This document shows positions 52,221 to 61,668 of a DNA stretch of 64,000 nucleotides, piece by piece (position 1 is the stretch's first letter; the number at the start of each line of letters is the position of its first letter). This DNA comes from Balneolales bacterium ANBcel1 (lineage in GTDB: Bacteria > Bacteroidota > Rhodothermia > Balneolales > Natronogracilivirgulaceae). The stretch covers positions 248,001-312,000 of the forward strand of contig JARULB010000005.1 in assembly GCA_029688905.1 (NCBI GenBank), in the 5' to 3' direction. The translations under genes were made by a program, and so were the position numbers. Below the pieces are notes generated by a model, which was not told where the DNA came from, searched no databases, and worked only from the letters and a program-made list of their open reading frames with translations.

Positions 52221-52253
52221 AAAGCCTGATTTGCCGCACCCGGCAGGCTTTTC
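52221..52253. terminator. Symmetric terminator-type hairpin
   Basis: AAAAGCCTG (52221-52229) and CAGGCTTTT (52245-52253) form a 9-bp stem that reads as A-rich on one side and T-rich on the other, so it could terminate on both strands. It sits in the 398-bp stretch (51990-52387) between the chemoreceptor and the dehydrogenase genes. I see no gene in the rest of that stretch. Confidence 0.6.
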
Positions 52254-52387
52254 CGAAATGGTTTTTTGGTGATTCCGCTCAAGAGAAAGCCCGCCCCCCT
52301 TGAACCATTCCGGATTCATCGGTATTCTTTGCAAAGAAAACCAAAACCGGTAGCGCGGTTAATCCTCCATCATCAAATTGTACCTGT

Positions 52388-53149
52388 ATGGCCTCTGACT
52401 TTTCCCGAATCGCCATAGTAACCGGTACCACTTCCGGTATCGGTGAAGCGGTGATGCGCTCCTTAATTGCCAACGGCTACGGTGTTGTGGGCAACGGCCG
52501 GACTGTCGAAAAACTGAACCAACTCGAGGCGGAACTGGGTGCCGCGTTTCACGGGGTTGCCGGAGATGCGTCCGACAGCACCGTCATCCAACAACTTTTT
52601 GAGGCGGCCGAACAGCATTTCGGCCGGCCGGCCGACACGGTGGTCGCCAATGCCGGACGGGGCATGGGAGGGTCGGTCAAGGACGCCGACCTCTCGGAGT
52701 TTGACGAAGTTCTCAACATCAATGTCAGGGGCACCACGCACCTGCTGCAACAGGCGGCGCGAAAGCTGGTTGATCTGCAAAAGGATCGGTACCCGGACGC
52801 TGCAGCCGATATTGTCATCATCGGATCAACGGTCGGGCGGCTTATCTCCCCGTTCAGCAGTGTTTACGGAGCGACCAAGTTCGCGGTTCATGCCCTGGCC
52901 GAAGGCCTTCGCCGAGAGATCGGCCCGAGTGGGGTACGTGTAACCCTGGTGGAACCGGCTATCGTGATCAGCGGCTTTCAATCCGCTGCGGGATACAGCG
53001 ACGAGCTGGTCCGTACGTTCCATGACAAATTCGGCCCGTTGCTGCAGAGCGGAGACATTGCCAACGCAATTCAATATGTGGTCGATCAGCCGCCGCATGT
53101 GCATGTCAGCGACATTATGGTCAGACCGACACGGCAGGATTACCCCTGA
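52388..53149 (+). CDS. Short-chain dehydrogenase/reductase
   Basis: 253 residues, classical SDR. The cofactor loop is TGTTSGIG (about 12-19), the structural motif is NAGRG (about 88-92), and the catalytic Ser147 (IIGSTVG), Tyr160 and Lys164 (SVYGATK) are present. It lacks a signal peptide and is cytoplasmic. It resembles the YdfG-like group acting on 3-hydroxy acids or ketones, but the substrate cannot be assigned. It stands alone, preceded by a hairpin and followed by 244 bp before ppc. Confidence 0.93.
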   Translation: MASDFSRIAIVTGTTSGIGEAVMRSLIANGYGVVGNGRTVEKLNQLEAELGAAFHGVAGDASDSTVIQQLFEAAEQHFGRPADTVVANAGRGMGGSVKDADLSEFDEVLNINVRGTTHLLQQAARKLVDLQKDRYPDAAADIVIIGSTVGRLISPFSSVYGATKFAVHALAEGLRREIGPSGVRVTLVEPAIVISGFQSAAGYSDELVRTFHDKFGPLLQSGDIANAIQYVVDQPPHVHVSDIMVRPTRQDYP

Positions 53150-53253
53150 CAAGAAGCTGCCTATCTTTGCCGTTTATACAGAACGACCACTTGCAAATGA
53201 CCGGCACACCGCATCTGACCATAACAAAAGAATCCGTAAATTATCTGCCATTA

Positions 53254-53267
53254 ACCGGCATGCCGGT
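53254..53267. repeat. Perfect 14-bp palindrome upstream of ppc
   Basis: ACCGGCATGCCGGT is an exact inverted repeat lying 127 bp before the ppc start codon and 105 bp after the SDR stop. It may be a regulator-binding site or the end of the SDR transcript; there is no T run. Confidence 0.35.
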
Positions 53268-53393
53268 GTAATCGATGACATGTAGCAAACGGACGTTTGT
53301 TTACGCTGATTTTGTAGCAGTTTTTACGGTCAGGCTCTGTGGCCCGCCGCTCCCGGACTTTCCTGCTATTCACCTCATAACATACTCCCGACC

Positions 53394-56375
53394 ATGTACT
53401 TCAGCACAACCGACGACAGCATAGACCTGCAAAAAATCCAGGACGACATCGGTTTTTTACACGACTGTTACACCGGGATGCTCCGGGATCTGGGAGAAGA
53501 GGAGGTCATTCGCCATCTCGAGGGGGATCATTCAGCAGAAGCGGACCCCGACAAGGTCAGCAAAGCGTTTTCCCTCTATTTTCAGCTCATCACCATCGTT
53601 GAGGAGAACGCGGCCGCCCAGCTTCGCCGAAAGCTGGAAGACCAGCACGGAATTTCACGCATCTCCGGACTGTGGGGCCGCATCCTTCCGGATCTCGAAA
53701 AAAGGGGACTCCCACCCGAGACCATTGCCGGAGAGCTTCGCAATGTGCGCATCGAACCGGTTATGACCGCCCATCCAACCGAATCGAAACGGTCGACGGT
53801 CATTGACCAGCTCCGCGCCATCTACCTGCTGATGGTGAAGCGCGAAAACCAGGTCTGGACGGAAAACGAGAAACTTCAAATAGCCGAGGATGTAAAGGTG
53901 GCCCTGGAGCGCCTGTGGCAGACCGGTCAGGTTTTTCTGCAAAAACCTGCCATCCAGGACGAGTTGCGCAACGTTATGCACTATCTGAAGAATGTGTTTC
54001 CGGTGGTGCTGCCTCTGCTCGACCAGCGGTTGAGAGACGCCTGGAGTGCTACCGGTTTTGATCCTAAACTCATCGAGAACAGAAATCAGCTTCCCCGTGT
54101 GTCGTTCGGGAACTGGGTAGGAGGCGACCGTGACGGCCACCCCTTCGTCACCAGTGATGTAACCGCACATACGCTTCTTGAGTTGCGCAGAAACGCGCTC
54201 CGCATGATTAAATCCGACCTGGTTGACCTGGCCCGGAAAATCAGTATTTCCTCTCGCGAAGCACCCGCTCCATCCGCTTTCAAAAACCATCTGGAGATCC
54301 TGGCCGACCTGTGCGGGGAAGCGGGCCAAAAAGCCATGGATCGCAATCCGGAGGAGCCCTGGCGACAGTTCGTCAACCTGCTGATCACCCGGCTTCCGCT
54401 GGATGATGACGATGAGCCGCTGCTTGAACTCGATCACCCCCGTTATTATACCAGAACCGAAGAGCTGCTGGAGAATCTTGACCAACTGACGGATTCTCTC
54501 CGTGAAATCAATGCCGGTCGCATCGCCAACTCGGATGTTGACCCGATCGCGCGGAAAGTTTCAACGTTCGGATTCCACCTGGCATCGCTGGACATCCGCC
54601 AGAACAGCCGGTTTCATGATGCCGCACTTTCACAGCTGATGGAGGCCGCCGGTATCCCCGACGCCGAACATTTCGCCGACTGGCCGGAGGAGAAGCGGCT
54701 TGAGTTATTGAATCGTGAACTCGAAACATCACGGCCGTTTCTGCGGCACCGGCACGGTATCGGCAAGGAGGCCGACGCAGTGCTGGCCTGCTACCGGGTT
54801 CTCTACCGGCACGTGCGGCGATTCGGCACACGCGGCATCGGCGCCCTAATCGTCAGCATGACCCGCAGTCTTTCCGACCTGCTGGTAGTATATCTGCTGG
54901 CCCGGGAAGCCGGACTCCTGGTCACCGGCGAAAACGGTCTGGCCTGCCTGTTTTCCGTCGTACCCCTGTTTGAAACTATCAATGATCTTGAACGGGGCCC
55001 GGATATCCTGGACTCGTTTCTGCAACACCCGGTCACACGCCAGAGCCTGTATCTCCAGAGAACCCTCTCCGACGGGCGTCCCATTACCAGAGAGATGCTC
55101 ACTCTTTCTACCCGGACGAAAAGCAGCGATTCAGACAAGACCATTCAGGCCGACAGGCAGCTCGAAGAAGCAGGAGAATCAGGTGAATCGAAAACCGGTC
55201 AGCCTGATCTCTACCAACAGGTGATGGTGGGTTACAGCGACAGCAACAAGGACGGCGGTATACTTGCCAGCCTGTGGAGCCTCAATGTCGCCCAGCGCCG
55301 CCTTGCCGAAGCCGGCCGCAAACACGGAATACGCATCCGGTTTTTCCATGGCCGGGGCGGAACCATCAGCCGGGGCGCCGGTCCGACCCATCGTTTTATC
55401 GCCGGGCTCCCCTCCGAAACCATCCGGGGGGATATGCGGCTGACCGAGCAGGGGGAAGTCATCTCCCAGAAATATGCCAACAAGCTGACCGCGCTCTATA
55501 ATCTGGAGCTGCTGCAAGCCGGTACGGCCGGACTCACACTTGGTGCCTTTGACATCGGCGAAAACCCGGAGCGGCCCGGACATCACGAAACGGGACAAAA
55601 CGGCGAGGGTTCCTCTTCCGGAAATGCTGCCAGCGTGCGCCGGGGCAGCTCCTGCAACGACCTCTACCAGACCCTTGAGCCCATAATCAAACGCCTGTAC
55701 GACAGCAGTCTCGAACGCTATCAAAGCCTGGTGCGCTCCGACGGGTTTGTCTCGTTCTTCTCGCAGGTCACGCCCATCGACATCATCGAATCGAGCAGCA
55801 TCGGGTCCAGGCCCGCGCGCAGAACCGGCAAACGAAGCTTTGAAGATCTCCGGGCCATACCGTGGGTATTCAGCTGGAGCCAGTCGCGTTTTTTCCTGAC
55901 CGGCTGGTACGGGGTGGGCCACGCGCTCGAAATCCTGCAGAAAGAGGACGCCGAGTCGTTCGAAACCCTCAAAAACCATGCGGTTGATTTCATGCCGTTC
56001 CGCTACATCATCACCAATGCCTCATCGGCAATTGCGCTGACCGACACCGAAATCATGCAGTGGTATGCAAACCTGATGGCCGATCGCGATACCGCAGAGC
56101 ACTATCTGAAACGGATCACGGACGAGTACCACCGCACCCGCCGAATGCTGGAGATTCTCTACGGCCATGAGCTTCATGAACGCCGGCCCCGGATGTACAC
56201 CATGATCGGCTTCCGGAACGAGCGGCTGAAACCGCTGCACCGGCTGCAGATAGATCAGCTCAAAACCTGGCGGGAACTCAAGCGGAACGGGGAGAATGAA
56301 AAAGCCGACGTGATGCTCGAAGACATGCTTCTGGTGCTGAATGCCATTGCCGGGGGACTCGGAACCACCGGGTGA
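53394..56375 (+). CDS. ppc: Phosphoenolpyruvate carboxylase
   Basis: 993 residues. It carboxylates phosphoenolpyruvate to oxaloacetate, the anaplerotic step feeding the TCA cycle. Catalytic signatures are VMTAHPTESKR (His127), FGNWVGGDRDGHPFVT, VMVGYSDSNKDGG and FFHGRGGTISRGAGP. RPARR and FSWSQSRFFLTGWYG follow, and the C-terminus ends with NAIAGGLGTTG, close to the family's conserved end. It is about 100 residues longer than E. coli Ppc, largely because of two low-complexity stretches at about 571-607 and 719-755. The first Met at 53394 fits the family N-terminus. It is probably monocistronic. Confidence 0.97.
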   Translation: MYFSTTDDSIDLQKIQDDIGFLHDCYTGMLRDLGEEEVIRHLEGDHSAEADPDKVSKAFSLYFQLITIVEENAAAQLRRKLEDQHGISRISGLWGRILPDLEKRGLPPETIAGELRNVRIEPVMTAHPTESKRSTVIDQLRAIYLLMVKRENQVWTENEKLQIAEDVKVALERLWQTGQVFLQKPAIQDELRNVMHYLKNVFPVVLPLLDQRLRDAWSATGFDPKLIENRNQLPRVSFGNWVGGDRDGHPFVTSDVTAHTLLELRRNALRMIKSDLVDLARKISISSREAPAPSAFKNHLEILADLCGEAGQKAMDRNPEEPWRQFVNLLITRLPLDDDDEPLLELDHPRYYTRTEELLENLDQLTDSLREINAGRIANSDVDPIARKVSTFGFHLASLDIRQNSRFHDAALSQLMEAAGIPDAEHFADWPEEKRLELLNRELETSRPFLRHRHGIGKEADAVLACYRVLYRHVRRFGTRGIGALIVSMTRSLSDLLVVYLLAREAGLLVTGENGLACLFSVVPLFETINDLERGPDILDSFLQHPVTRQSLYLQRTLSDGRPITREMLTLSTRTKSSDSDKTIQADRQLEEAGESGESKTGQPDLYQQVMVGYSDSNKDGGILASLWSLNVAQRRLAEAGRKHGIRIRFFHGRGGTISRGAGPTHRFIAGLPSETIRGDMRLTEQGEVISQKYANKLTALYNLELLQAGTAGLTLGAFDIGENPERPGHHETGQNGEGSSSGNAASVRRGSSCNDLYQTLEPIIKRLYDSSLERYQSLVRSDGFVSFFSQVTPIDIIESSSIGSRPARRTGKRSFEDLRAIPWVFSWSQSRFFLTGWYGVGHALEILQKEDAESFETLKNHAVDFMPFRYIITNASSAIALTDTEIMQWYANLMADRDTAEHYLKRITDEYHRTRRMLEILYGHELHERRPRMYTMIGFRNERLKPLHRLQIDQLKTWRELKRNGENEKADVMLEDMLLVLNAIAGGLGTTG

Positions 56376-56579
56376 CGCCGGCATTATTTCTGTAATCAGC
56401 TTTTTTTTATATTAACGAGATGGGCAAACATTTGTCGGCGCGACCTCTTCGTCAAGCTATTCAGACAGATCCTGCCCGGCCAATAATCCCGCTGGGAGCA
56501 TCACAATATGTGGCCGGAGTCTACACTTATTTCTGTGGAGGCCTCCCTCCTCTGATTGATCCCTTTAAAAATCATACCC

Positions 56580-58790
56580 ATGAAAATCGTTTTGTCGACC
56601 CTCCTCACACTGCTGATGATTACCGCTTGCAAGCAGCAGGATGCCATACAGGCAGATTCCGGCACCGACCCGGAAGCCGCACAACAGGTAACAAAAGAGA
56701 CCGCACGGCTCCTCGCCTATCCCCATACGCGTCAAAGTGACACCGTAGATCACTATTTCGGCACTGCGGTGCCCGACCCCTATCGATGGCTGGAAGATGA
56801 CCTGTCGGATGAAACCGCCGCATGGGTCAAGGCACAGAACGAAGTGACGTTTGACTACCTCGAGCAAATTCCTTTCCGCGAGCAAATCCGGCAGCAACTC
56901 ACAGAAGACTGGAACTACGAACGTCAAAGCGCACCAACGAAGTACGGGGATTACTACTTCTTTTCGCATAACGACGGACTCCAAAACCACTCCGTAATCT
57001 ACCGAATTGCCGATCTCTCGGATCTTGAAGACGGCGACATCCAAAGCCGTGCGGAAGTATTCCTGGATCCCAACACGTTTTCGGATGATGGGACCACTTC
57101 GCTGGCCGGACTCAGTTTCACCAACGACGGCTCACTGGCTGCTTATGCCATATCGGAGGGAGGCTCCGACTGGCGGAAGGTTATTGTCCGCAACACCGCC
57201 ACCATGGAACAGATTGGCGACACCCTTGTTGATGTCAAATTCTCCGGTATCTCCTGGTATAAAAACGAGGGCTTCTACTATAGCAGTTATGAAAACCCCG
57301 ACGGAAGTCAGCTTTCCGCAATGACCGACCAGCACAAGCTCTACTTTCACCGGATCGGCACTCCCCAAAGTGAGGACGAGCTGGTTTTCGGCGGCGAGGA
57401 AACCCCGAGACGCTATGTTGGCGGGGGAATCACCGAAGATCAGCGGTATCTGGTGATTTGGGCGGCTGAAAGCACCACCGGCAACGAGCTCTACGTAAAG
57501 GATCTGGAAGCCGGATCCGGTGAACTCATCCCGATCATCGACAATTTCGACAGCAATTACACGGTGATTGATACCGATGGCGACCGGCTGCTGATCCACA
57601 CCAACCGTGAAGCCCCTAACTACCGCCTCGTAGCTGCCGATATCAACAATCCGGCCCCGGAGAACTGGGTGGATATCATTCCGGAAACCGATCATGTGCT
57701 TACGGTTAGCACAGCCGGCGGATACCTGTTTGCCAGCTACCTGATTGACGTCCAGACGGAAGTTCGCCAGCTGGACTACGACGGCAACCTGGTTCGTGTG
57801 GTGGAGCTCCCCTCGATCGGTACCGCCGGTGGCTTTTCCGCCAGAAAGGAGGAGCGAACGCTCTACTATGTGTTCACCTCTTTTACCTACCCCTCAACCA
57901 TTTACAAGTACGATACCGAAACCGGGGCCTCCGAAATGTACTGGATGCCCGACATCGATTTTAATCCGGAGGAGTACGTTACCGAGCAGGTGTTTTACGA
58001 AAGTCCGGACGGCACCGAAATTCCGATGTTCATCACCTACAAAAAGGGGCTGGAGCTGGACGGCACCAACCCCACCTACCTGTTCGGATACGGTGGATTC
58101 AATGTGAGCCTGCGGCCTTCCTTCAGCATCAGCCGGCTGATCTGGCTTGAGAACGGCGGCATTTACGCCCAACCCAACATCCGTGGCGGCGGCGAATACG
58201 GTGAACGCTGGCATCATGCCGGGATCCGCACCAACCGGCAAAACGTGTTTGACGATTTCATTGCCGCCGGTGAGTACCTGATCGACAACGGATACACCTC
58301 CAGCGAGCGGCTGGCCATTGCCGGAGGTTCCAACGGGGGCCTTCTGGTGGGAGCGGTGATGACGCAGCGTCCCGATCTGGCGGCCGTTGCGTTTCCGGCT
58401 GTCGGTGTGCTCGATATGCTCCGTTACCACACCTTTACCGCCGGTGCGGGCTGGGCGTTCGACTACGGCACCTCCGAAGAGAGCGAGGAGATGTTCCAGT
58501 ATCTGCTTGGCTATTCCCCTGTGCATAATGTGAGGGAAGGCACCGTTTATCCGTCAACCATGATTACTACAGCCGACCATGACGACCGTGTGGTGCCGGC
58601 GCACTCCTACAAATTTGCCGCTGAGCTTCAGGCAAAACACGCCGGCGACAATCCGGTAATCATCCGGATCGAGACCCGCGCCGGACATGGCGCCGGGCGC
58701 TCCACCGAGTCGGTGATCCGCGAGTGGGCTGATCGCTACGCTTTCGCCTGGTTCTCAATGGGAATCCATCCTTTCGCAGAGACACCCTGA
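56580..58790 (+). CDS. S9A prolyl oligopeptidase lipoprotein
   Basis: 736 residues from the Met at 56580, which starts a lipoprotein signal (MKIVLSTLLTLLMITACKQ, Cys17); an upstream Met at 56556 is less likely. The N-terminal beta-propeller begins with DPYRWLEDDLSDETAAWV, typical of prolyl oligopeptidase. The C-terminal alpha/beta hydrolase carries Ser584 in AGGSNGG, the catalytic Asp in TADHDDRVVP and the His in RAGHGAGR. NIRGGGEYGERWH is the family signature before the nucleophile. It cleaves short peptides after proline, probably in the periplasm. It stands alone on the plus strand after ppc. Confidence 0.95.
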   Translation: MKIVLSTLLTLLMITACKQQDAIQADSGTDPEAAQQVTKETARLLAYPHTRQSDTVDHYFGTAVPDPYRWLEDDLSDETAAWVKAQNEVTFDYLEQIPFREQIRQQLTEDWNYERQSAPTKYGDYYFFSHNDGLQNHSVIYRIADLSDLEDGDIQSRAEVFLDPNTFSDDGTTSLAGLSFTNDGSLAAYAISEGGSDWRKVIVRNTATMEQIGDTLVDVKFSGISWYKNEGFYYSSYENPDGSQLSAMTDQHKLYFHRIGTPQSEDELVFGGEETPRRYVGGGITEDQRYLVIWAAESTTGNELYVKDLEAGSGELIPIIDNFDSNYTVIDTDGDRLLIHTNREAPNYRLVAADINNPAPENWVDIIPETDHVLTVSTAGGYLFASYLIDVQTEVRQLDYDGNLVRVVELPSIGTAGGFSARKEERTLYYVFTSFTYPSTIYKYDTETGASEMYWMPDIDFNPEEYVTEQVFYESPDGTEIPMFITYKKGLELDGTNPTYLFGYGGFNVSLRPSFSISRLIWLENGGIYAQPNIRGGGEYGERWHHAGIRTNRQNVFDDFIAAGEYLIDNGYTSSERLAIAGGSNGGLLVGAVMTQRPDLAAVAFPAVGVLDMLRYHTFTAGAGWAFDYGTSEESEEMFQYLLGYSPVHNVREGTVYPSTMITTADHDDRVVPAHSYKFAAELQAKHAGDNPVIIRIETRAGHGAGRSTESVIREWADRYAFAWFSMGIHPFAETP

Positions 58791-58828
58791 GAACCGAAGC
58801 ACCACTATTACAATCTGAAAAGATGCCT

Positions 58829-59010
58829 TCAAAACCGGGCAGGCAGGTGATCTGAGTTACCTCCTCCATCTTCAATAAAGTACCACCGGTTGGGAGCTCC
58901 GCCGAGGATGAAATCCACCCGGGGCTTTTCTTCCCGCAGCTCGTCCAGCCGATGTTATAGCGTGCCATCAGGCGGGCGTGATTCAGGGTTTTCGTATGCC
59001 CCTACCGGCG
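58829..59010 (-). pseudogene. Possible gene remnant in 610-bp gap
   Basis: Read on the minus strand, this stretch gives GHTKTLNHARLMARYN and then, after a frameshift of two bases, RLDELREEKPRVDFILGG with APNRWYFIEDGGG, ending at a stop at 58829-58831. The composition looks protein-like in both pieces, but each is interrupted by a stop or lacks a start, so I read it as a decayed gene. I do not recognise the family. The rest of the 58791-59401 gap shows no coding signal. Confidence 0.22.
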
Positions 59011-59143
59011 GTGCCGCGCCGCTCATTACGAACGGTGCCACCAAAACTGTCCGTATGTGAAAAAAATCGCTGCAGCTGTTTTATCTGAAACATACGGTCA
59101 TTCCTGGCAATCGTTGATTATTTGTAAGAATGATGCCGTTTTG

Positions 59144-59175
59144 ACCGATGAGCCGCACTACCGATGAGCCGCACT
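59144..59175. repeat. Perfect 16-bp tandem duplication
   Basis: ACCGATGAGCCGCACT occurs twice in direct succession (59144-59159 and 59160-59175), just upstream of the cupin gene and followed by a run of T residues. It looks like a recent slippage event. Confidence 0.9.
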
Positions 59176-59401
59176 TTTTTTTGCACGTTGTCCTCCACAC
59201 AAACCAATACCTGACAGCGATCCCCTCTGCCGATACAATCTCGGAGGGGCTGGTTACGTCATAAACACAGGGTACACGGTACGAAGGGATATGCCTCCCG
59301 TCTGTTCCGTGCCCTGGTTTCTGCAGCACGAACGGCTGTGGTACACATATTCAAACGGTCCGCGAACTCAACCGGAACCATTTTTAATCACCAACACTCT
59401 T

Positions 59402-59812
59402 ATGGATGAAGCTCAACCCGTAATAACCCAGGAAGGTCTCTATACCAATGGATGGAACGACGAGATCCATGGCGAGGTGTACTGGCGAACCCTGTTCAGT
59501 GCCGGCCGTTCCCCGACAAAGAACCTGACTGCCGGCATGGCGGAAATCCCTCCCGGCAGGGAATTCAAGGCACACCGGCACAAACAGACGGAAATCTATC
59601 ACATTACCGGCGGCAACGGCGAAATTACTATCGACGGATTTGTCCAGAAGGTAGCTCCAGGATGTGCCGTATACATTCCCGGAAATGCCGTCCACTGTTT
59701 AAAAAACACCGGAACAGAACCCCTCCGGTTTTTCTATACCTTTGCTGCGGATTCCATCGAAGAGGTGAAATACCATTTTATCGCCGAACATGATGCCGGG
59801 GAAGCTTTGTGA
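59402..59812 (+). CDS. Small cupin-domain protein
   Basis: 136 residues from the Met at 59402 (MDEAQPVITQEG). An upstream Met at 59291 would add 37 residues without cupin character. Cupin motif 1 is GREFKAHRHKQTEIYHITGG with its His-x-His...Glu metal ligands; motif 2 is GCAVYIPGNAVHCLKNTG with the last His ligand. Such single-domain cupins bind a divalent metal and act as isomerases, oxygenases or sugar-binding proteins; the specific reaction cannot be told. It is cytoplasmic and convergent with the mannanase gene. Confidence 0.88.
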   Translation: MDEAQPVITQEGLYTNGWNDEIHGEVYWRTLFSAGRSPTKNLTAGMAEIPPGREFKAHRHKQTEIYHITGGNGEITIDGFVQKVAPGCAVYIPGNAVHCLKNTGTEPLRFFYTFAADSIEEVKYHFIAEHDAGEAL

Positions 59813-59817
59813 TACCG

Positions 59818-59838
59818 TGCATCCGTTATATGGGTGCA
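59818..59838 (+). terminator. Short hairpin after the cupin gene
   Basis: TGCATCC (59818-59824) and GGGTGCA (59832-59838) form a 7-bp stem with one wobble pair, followed by TAATTTGT. It lies in the 48-bp convergent gap before the mannanase gene. Confidence 0.35.
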
Positions 59839-59860
59839 TAATTTGTAACGAACGGAGTGA

Positions 59861-61045
59861 TCAGGGCAAAAGTCGTGGCTGTACCGGCTCATCGGATATC
59901 GTATACATATCGGGCAACCGGTCGAGGAATATGATTTCATCCTTCTCATAAAACCGGATAAAGTCCTGTTCGGCCGGATGTCCGGGGTAGGGGGTATAAT
60001 AGTGATCGACACGGTCTGTGGCCTCGTGAGCGTTTCTCCAGACCAGCACGTAGGAGATACGGGCGGCAACTTCGTCAGCCATCAGGAGGGGATAAAGCGT
60101 CTCGGTGAACCAGGTTTCATTGCGCAGCGCCTCGTTTCCAGTCTCGGTGAAAGCGGTAATCATCCCGCGCTCTTCGGCATATTCCACCAGTGCCCGCATG
60201 CTTTCAATATATTTTTCCCGGTCGAGGCTATACATGTCAAACCCGACCAGATCCACGTAATCGTCACCCGGGTAGCGCTCCAGAAACTCATCCATACCGG
60301 TAAAATCGCCCGGCGAGTGGGCCCAGATCAGATGATGCAGCCCTTTTTCATCACGCAGGTATTCGACCGTATACCGCCACAGCTCGATGTATTCCTCCGG
60401 GGTGCAGTGGTCGGCGCCCCACCAGAACCAGCTGCCGTTATGCTCATGCCAGGGCCTGAAAATTATGGGGATAAACCGTTCCTCGCCATCAACAACTGCC
60501 GTCAAATCGTTTGCAAAATCCGCAAACGTATCCAGCCATTCGTTGAACATGTCGTGATTCTCACCACCGGGAAGGATGGTGGCGACGGGACGTCCGTCGG
60601 TATCCCAGGCATCACCTCCCGTAGCCGGATTGTTCACATGCCAGCTGATGGTGTTGATCCCGCCGAGTTCAAGCGCTTCACGAATCCACCCTTTCAGGTT
60701 TTCGAAATTGACCGCATCCAGATTCTCCTCTGCGCCCAATTCAAGGTCACCGAGTTCCCAGCCGAACACTGCAGGATAGGATCCGGTCACTTCCTTGACA
60801 TCCGAGCGTCCCGGCTCATTTTTCCAGTGAACCCCATAGGCCAGATCATCCTGATGTCCGAATAAAATATGGTTCTCCCCGATATCTCTGAGGTTGAGAA
60901 ACAGCGCCTTAGTTTCAGCAGTTGCGTCAGGATCAACCATCGCAAGCGGTTGAAACGGAGGGGGCTCCGATTCGGGTTCACAAGCCGTCAGCCCCGTCAA
61001 TAGAATACCCGTGATAAGGATTACAGCCCATCTGATTATTGCCAT
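59861..61045 (-). CDS. GH26 endo-beta-1,4-mannanase lipoprotein
   Basis: 394 residues from the Met at 61043-61045 (MAIIRWAVILITGILLTG), which starts a lipoprotein signal with Cys22 (GLTACEPES). A Met further upstream at 61141 would extend the protein by 32 residues and bury the signal. The GH26 barrel is evident: ENHILFGHQDDLAYGVHW, the acid/base Glu201 in FRPWHEHNGSWFWWG, and the nucleophile Glu301 in AFTETGNE. The enzyme hydrolyses beta-mannan or glucomannan. It is not in a PUL, having no SusCD neighbours, and is convergent with a cupin gene. Confidence 0.95.
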   Translation of the reverse strand: MAIIRWAVILITGILLTGLTACEPESEPPPFQPLAMVDPDATAETKALFLNLRDIGENHILFGHQDDLAYGVHWKNEPGRSDVKEVTGSYPAVFGWELGDLELGAEENLDAVNFENLKGWIREALELGGINTISWHVNNPATGGDAWDTDGRPVATILPGGENHDMFNEWLDTFADFANDLTAVVDGEERFIPIIFRPWHEHNGSWFWWGADHCTPEEYIELWRYTVEYLRDEKGLHHLIWAHSPGDFTGMDEFLERYPGDDYVDLVGFDMYSLDREKYIESMRALVEYAEERGMITAFTETGNEALRNETWFTETLYPLLMADEVAARISYVLVWRNAHEATDRVDHYYTPYPGHPAEQDFIRFYEKDEIIFLDRLPDMYTISDEPVQPRLLP

Positions 61046-61668
61046 CTTTAGCCTCACATATTTGAAATTGACAGAAAACAGGTCCGGCCCGGCACGCCAG
61101 GCAGCCGGTAGGAATAGTCGCATACACTCTGAATTAATCAATATGATTGAATAAATTCAAGGAAAAGATTTCCGGATTGCAAGTAGCGACTCCGGGACAG
61201 ATCGCGAAAAAAAGTCTCCGGCAGTCATCATCCGAAAAAAAAAGCGGGGCGTGAAAAAAAGCTGCAAATGGGGGCCGCGGACTGCCATCCATCCAATATA
61301 AATGCGAAACCGGCACTGCGAGTGTCATAAAAACACTTAAGCAACACTTCTGTGCGCCCGATAACAGGGTAGATTGCAGTGAATCGAAAATAAAACCAGG
61401 GTCACGAGCCTCTTTCGAGTGGCATGGTTTTTGAAACTTATGGGGTTGTTTCGTTGCCCTGTGGGGCACACGCTGTTCTTTTTTGGATATCAGGTATGAA
61501 GCAGGATGTCAGGCTGCTCTGTTTTTTTTGCCGCACGGTTAAGTGAGCTTCGGAAAGAGTCGGGGGGATACCACCATTCCGTGGTTTTATTCACTTCAGG
61601 CGGTTTAACAGGGCCGATAAATCCTGTAGCCGGTATATCTAATCCTGTACATTATCAAAATCACGTTT
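61046..61668. other. Divergent intergenic region
   Basis: 623 bp between the divergent GH26 and chemoreceptor genes. No supported gene is present. There are several A- or T-rich runs but no convincing promoter, hairpin or operator that I can point to. Confidence 0.3.

Noticed and set aside
53655-54485. 276-codon minus-strand frame inside ppc
   Set aside because: Antisense to conserved PEP carboxylase signatures; no independent support. The 55179-55979 minus frame is rejected for the same reason.
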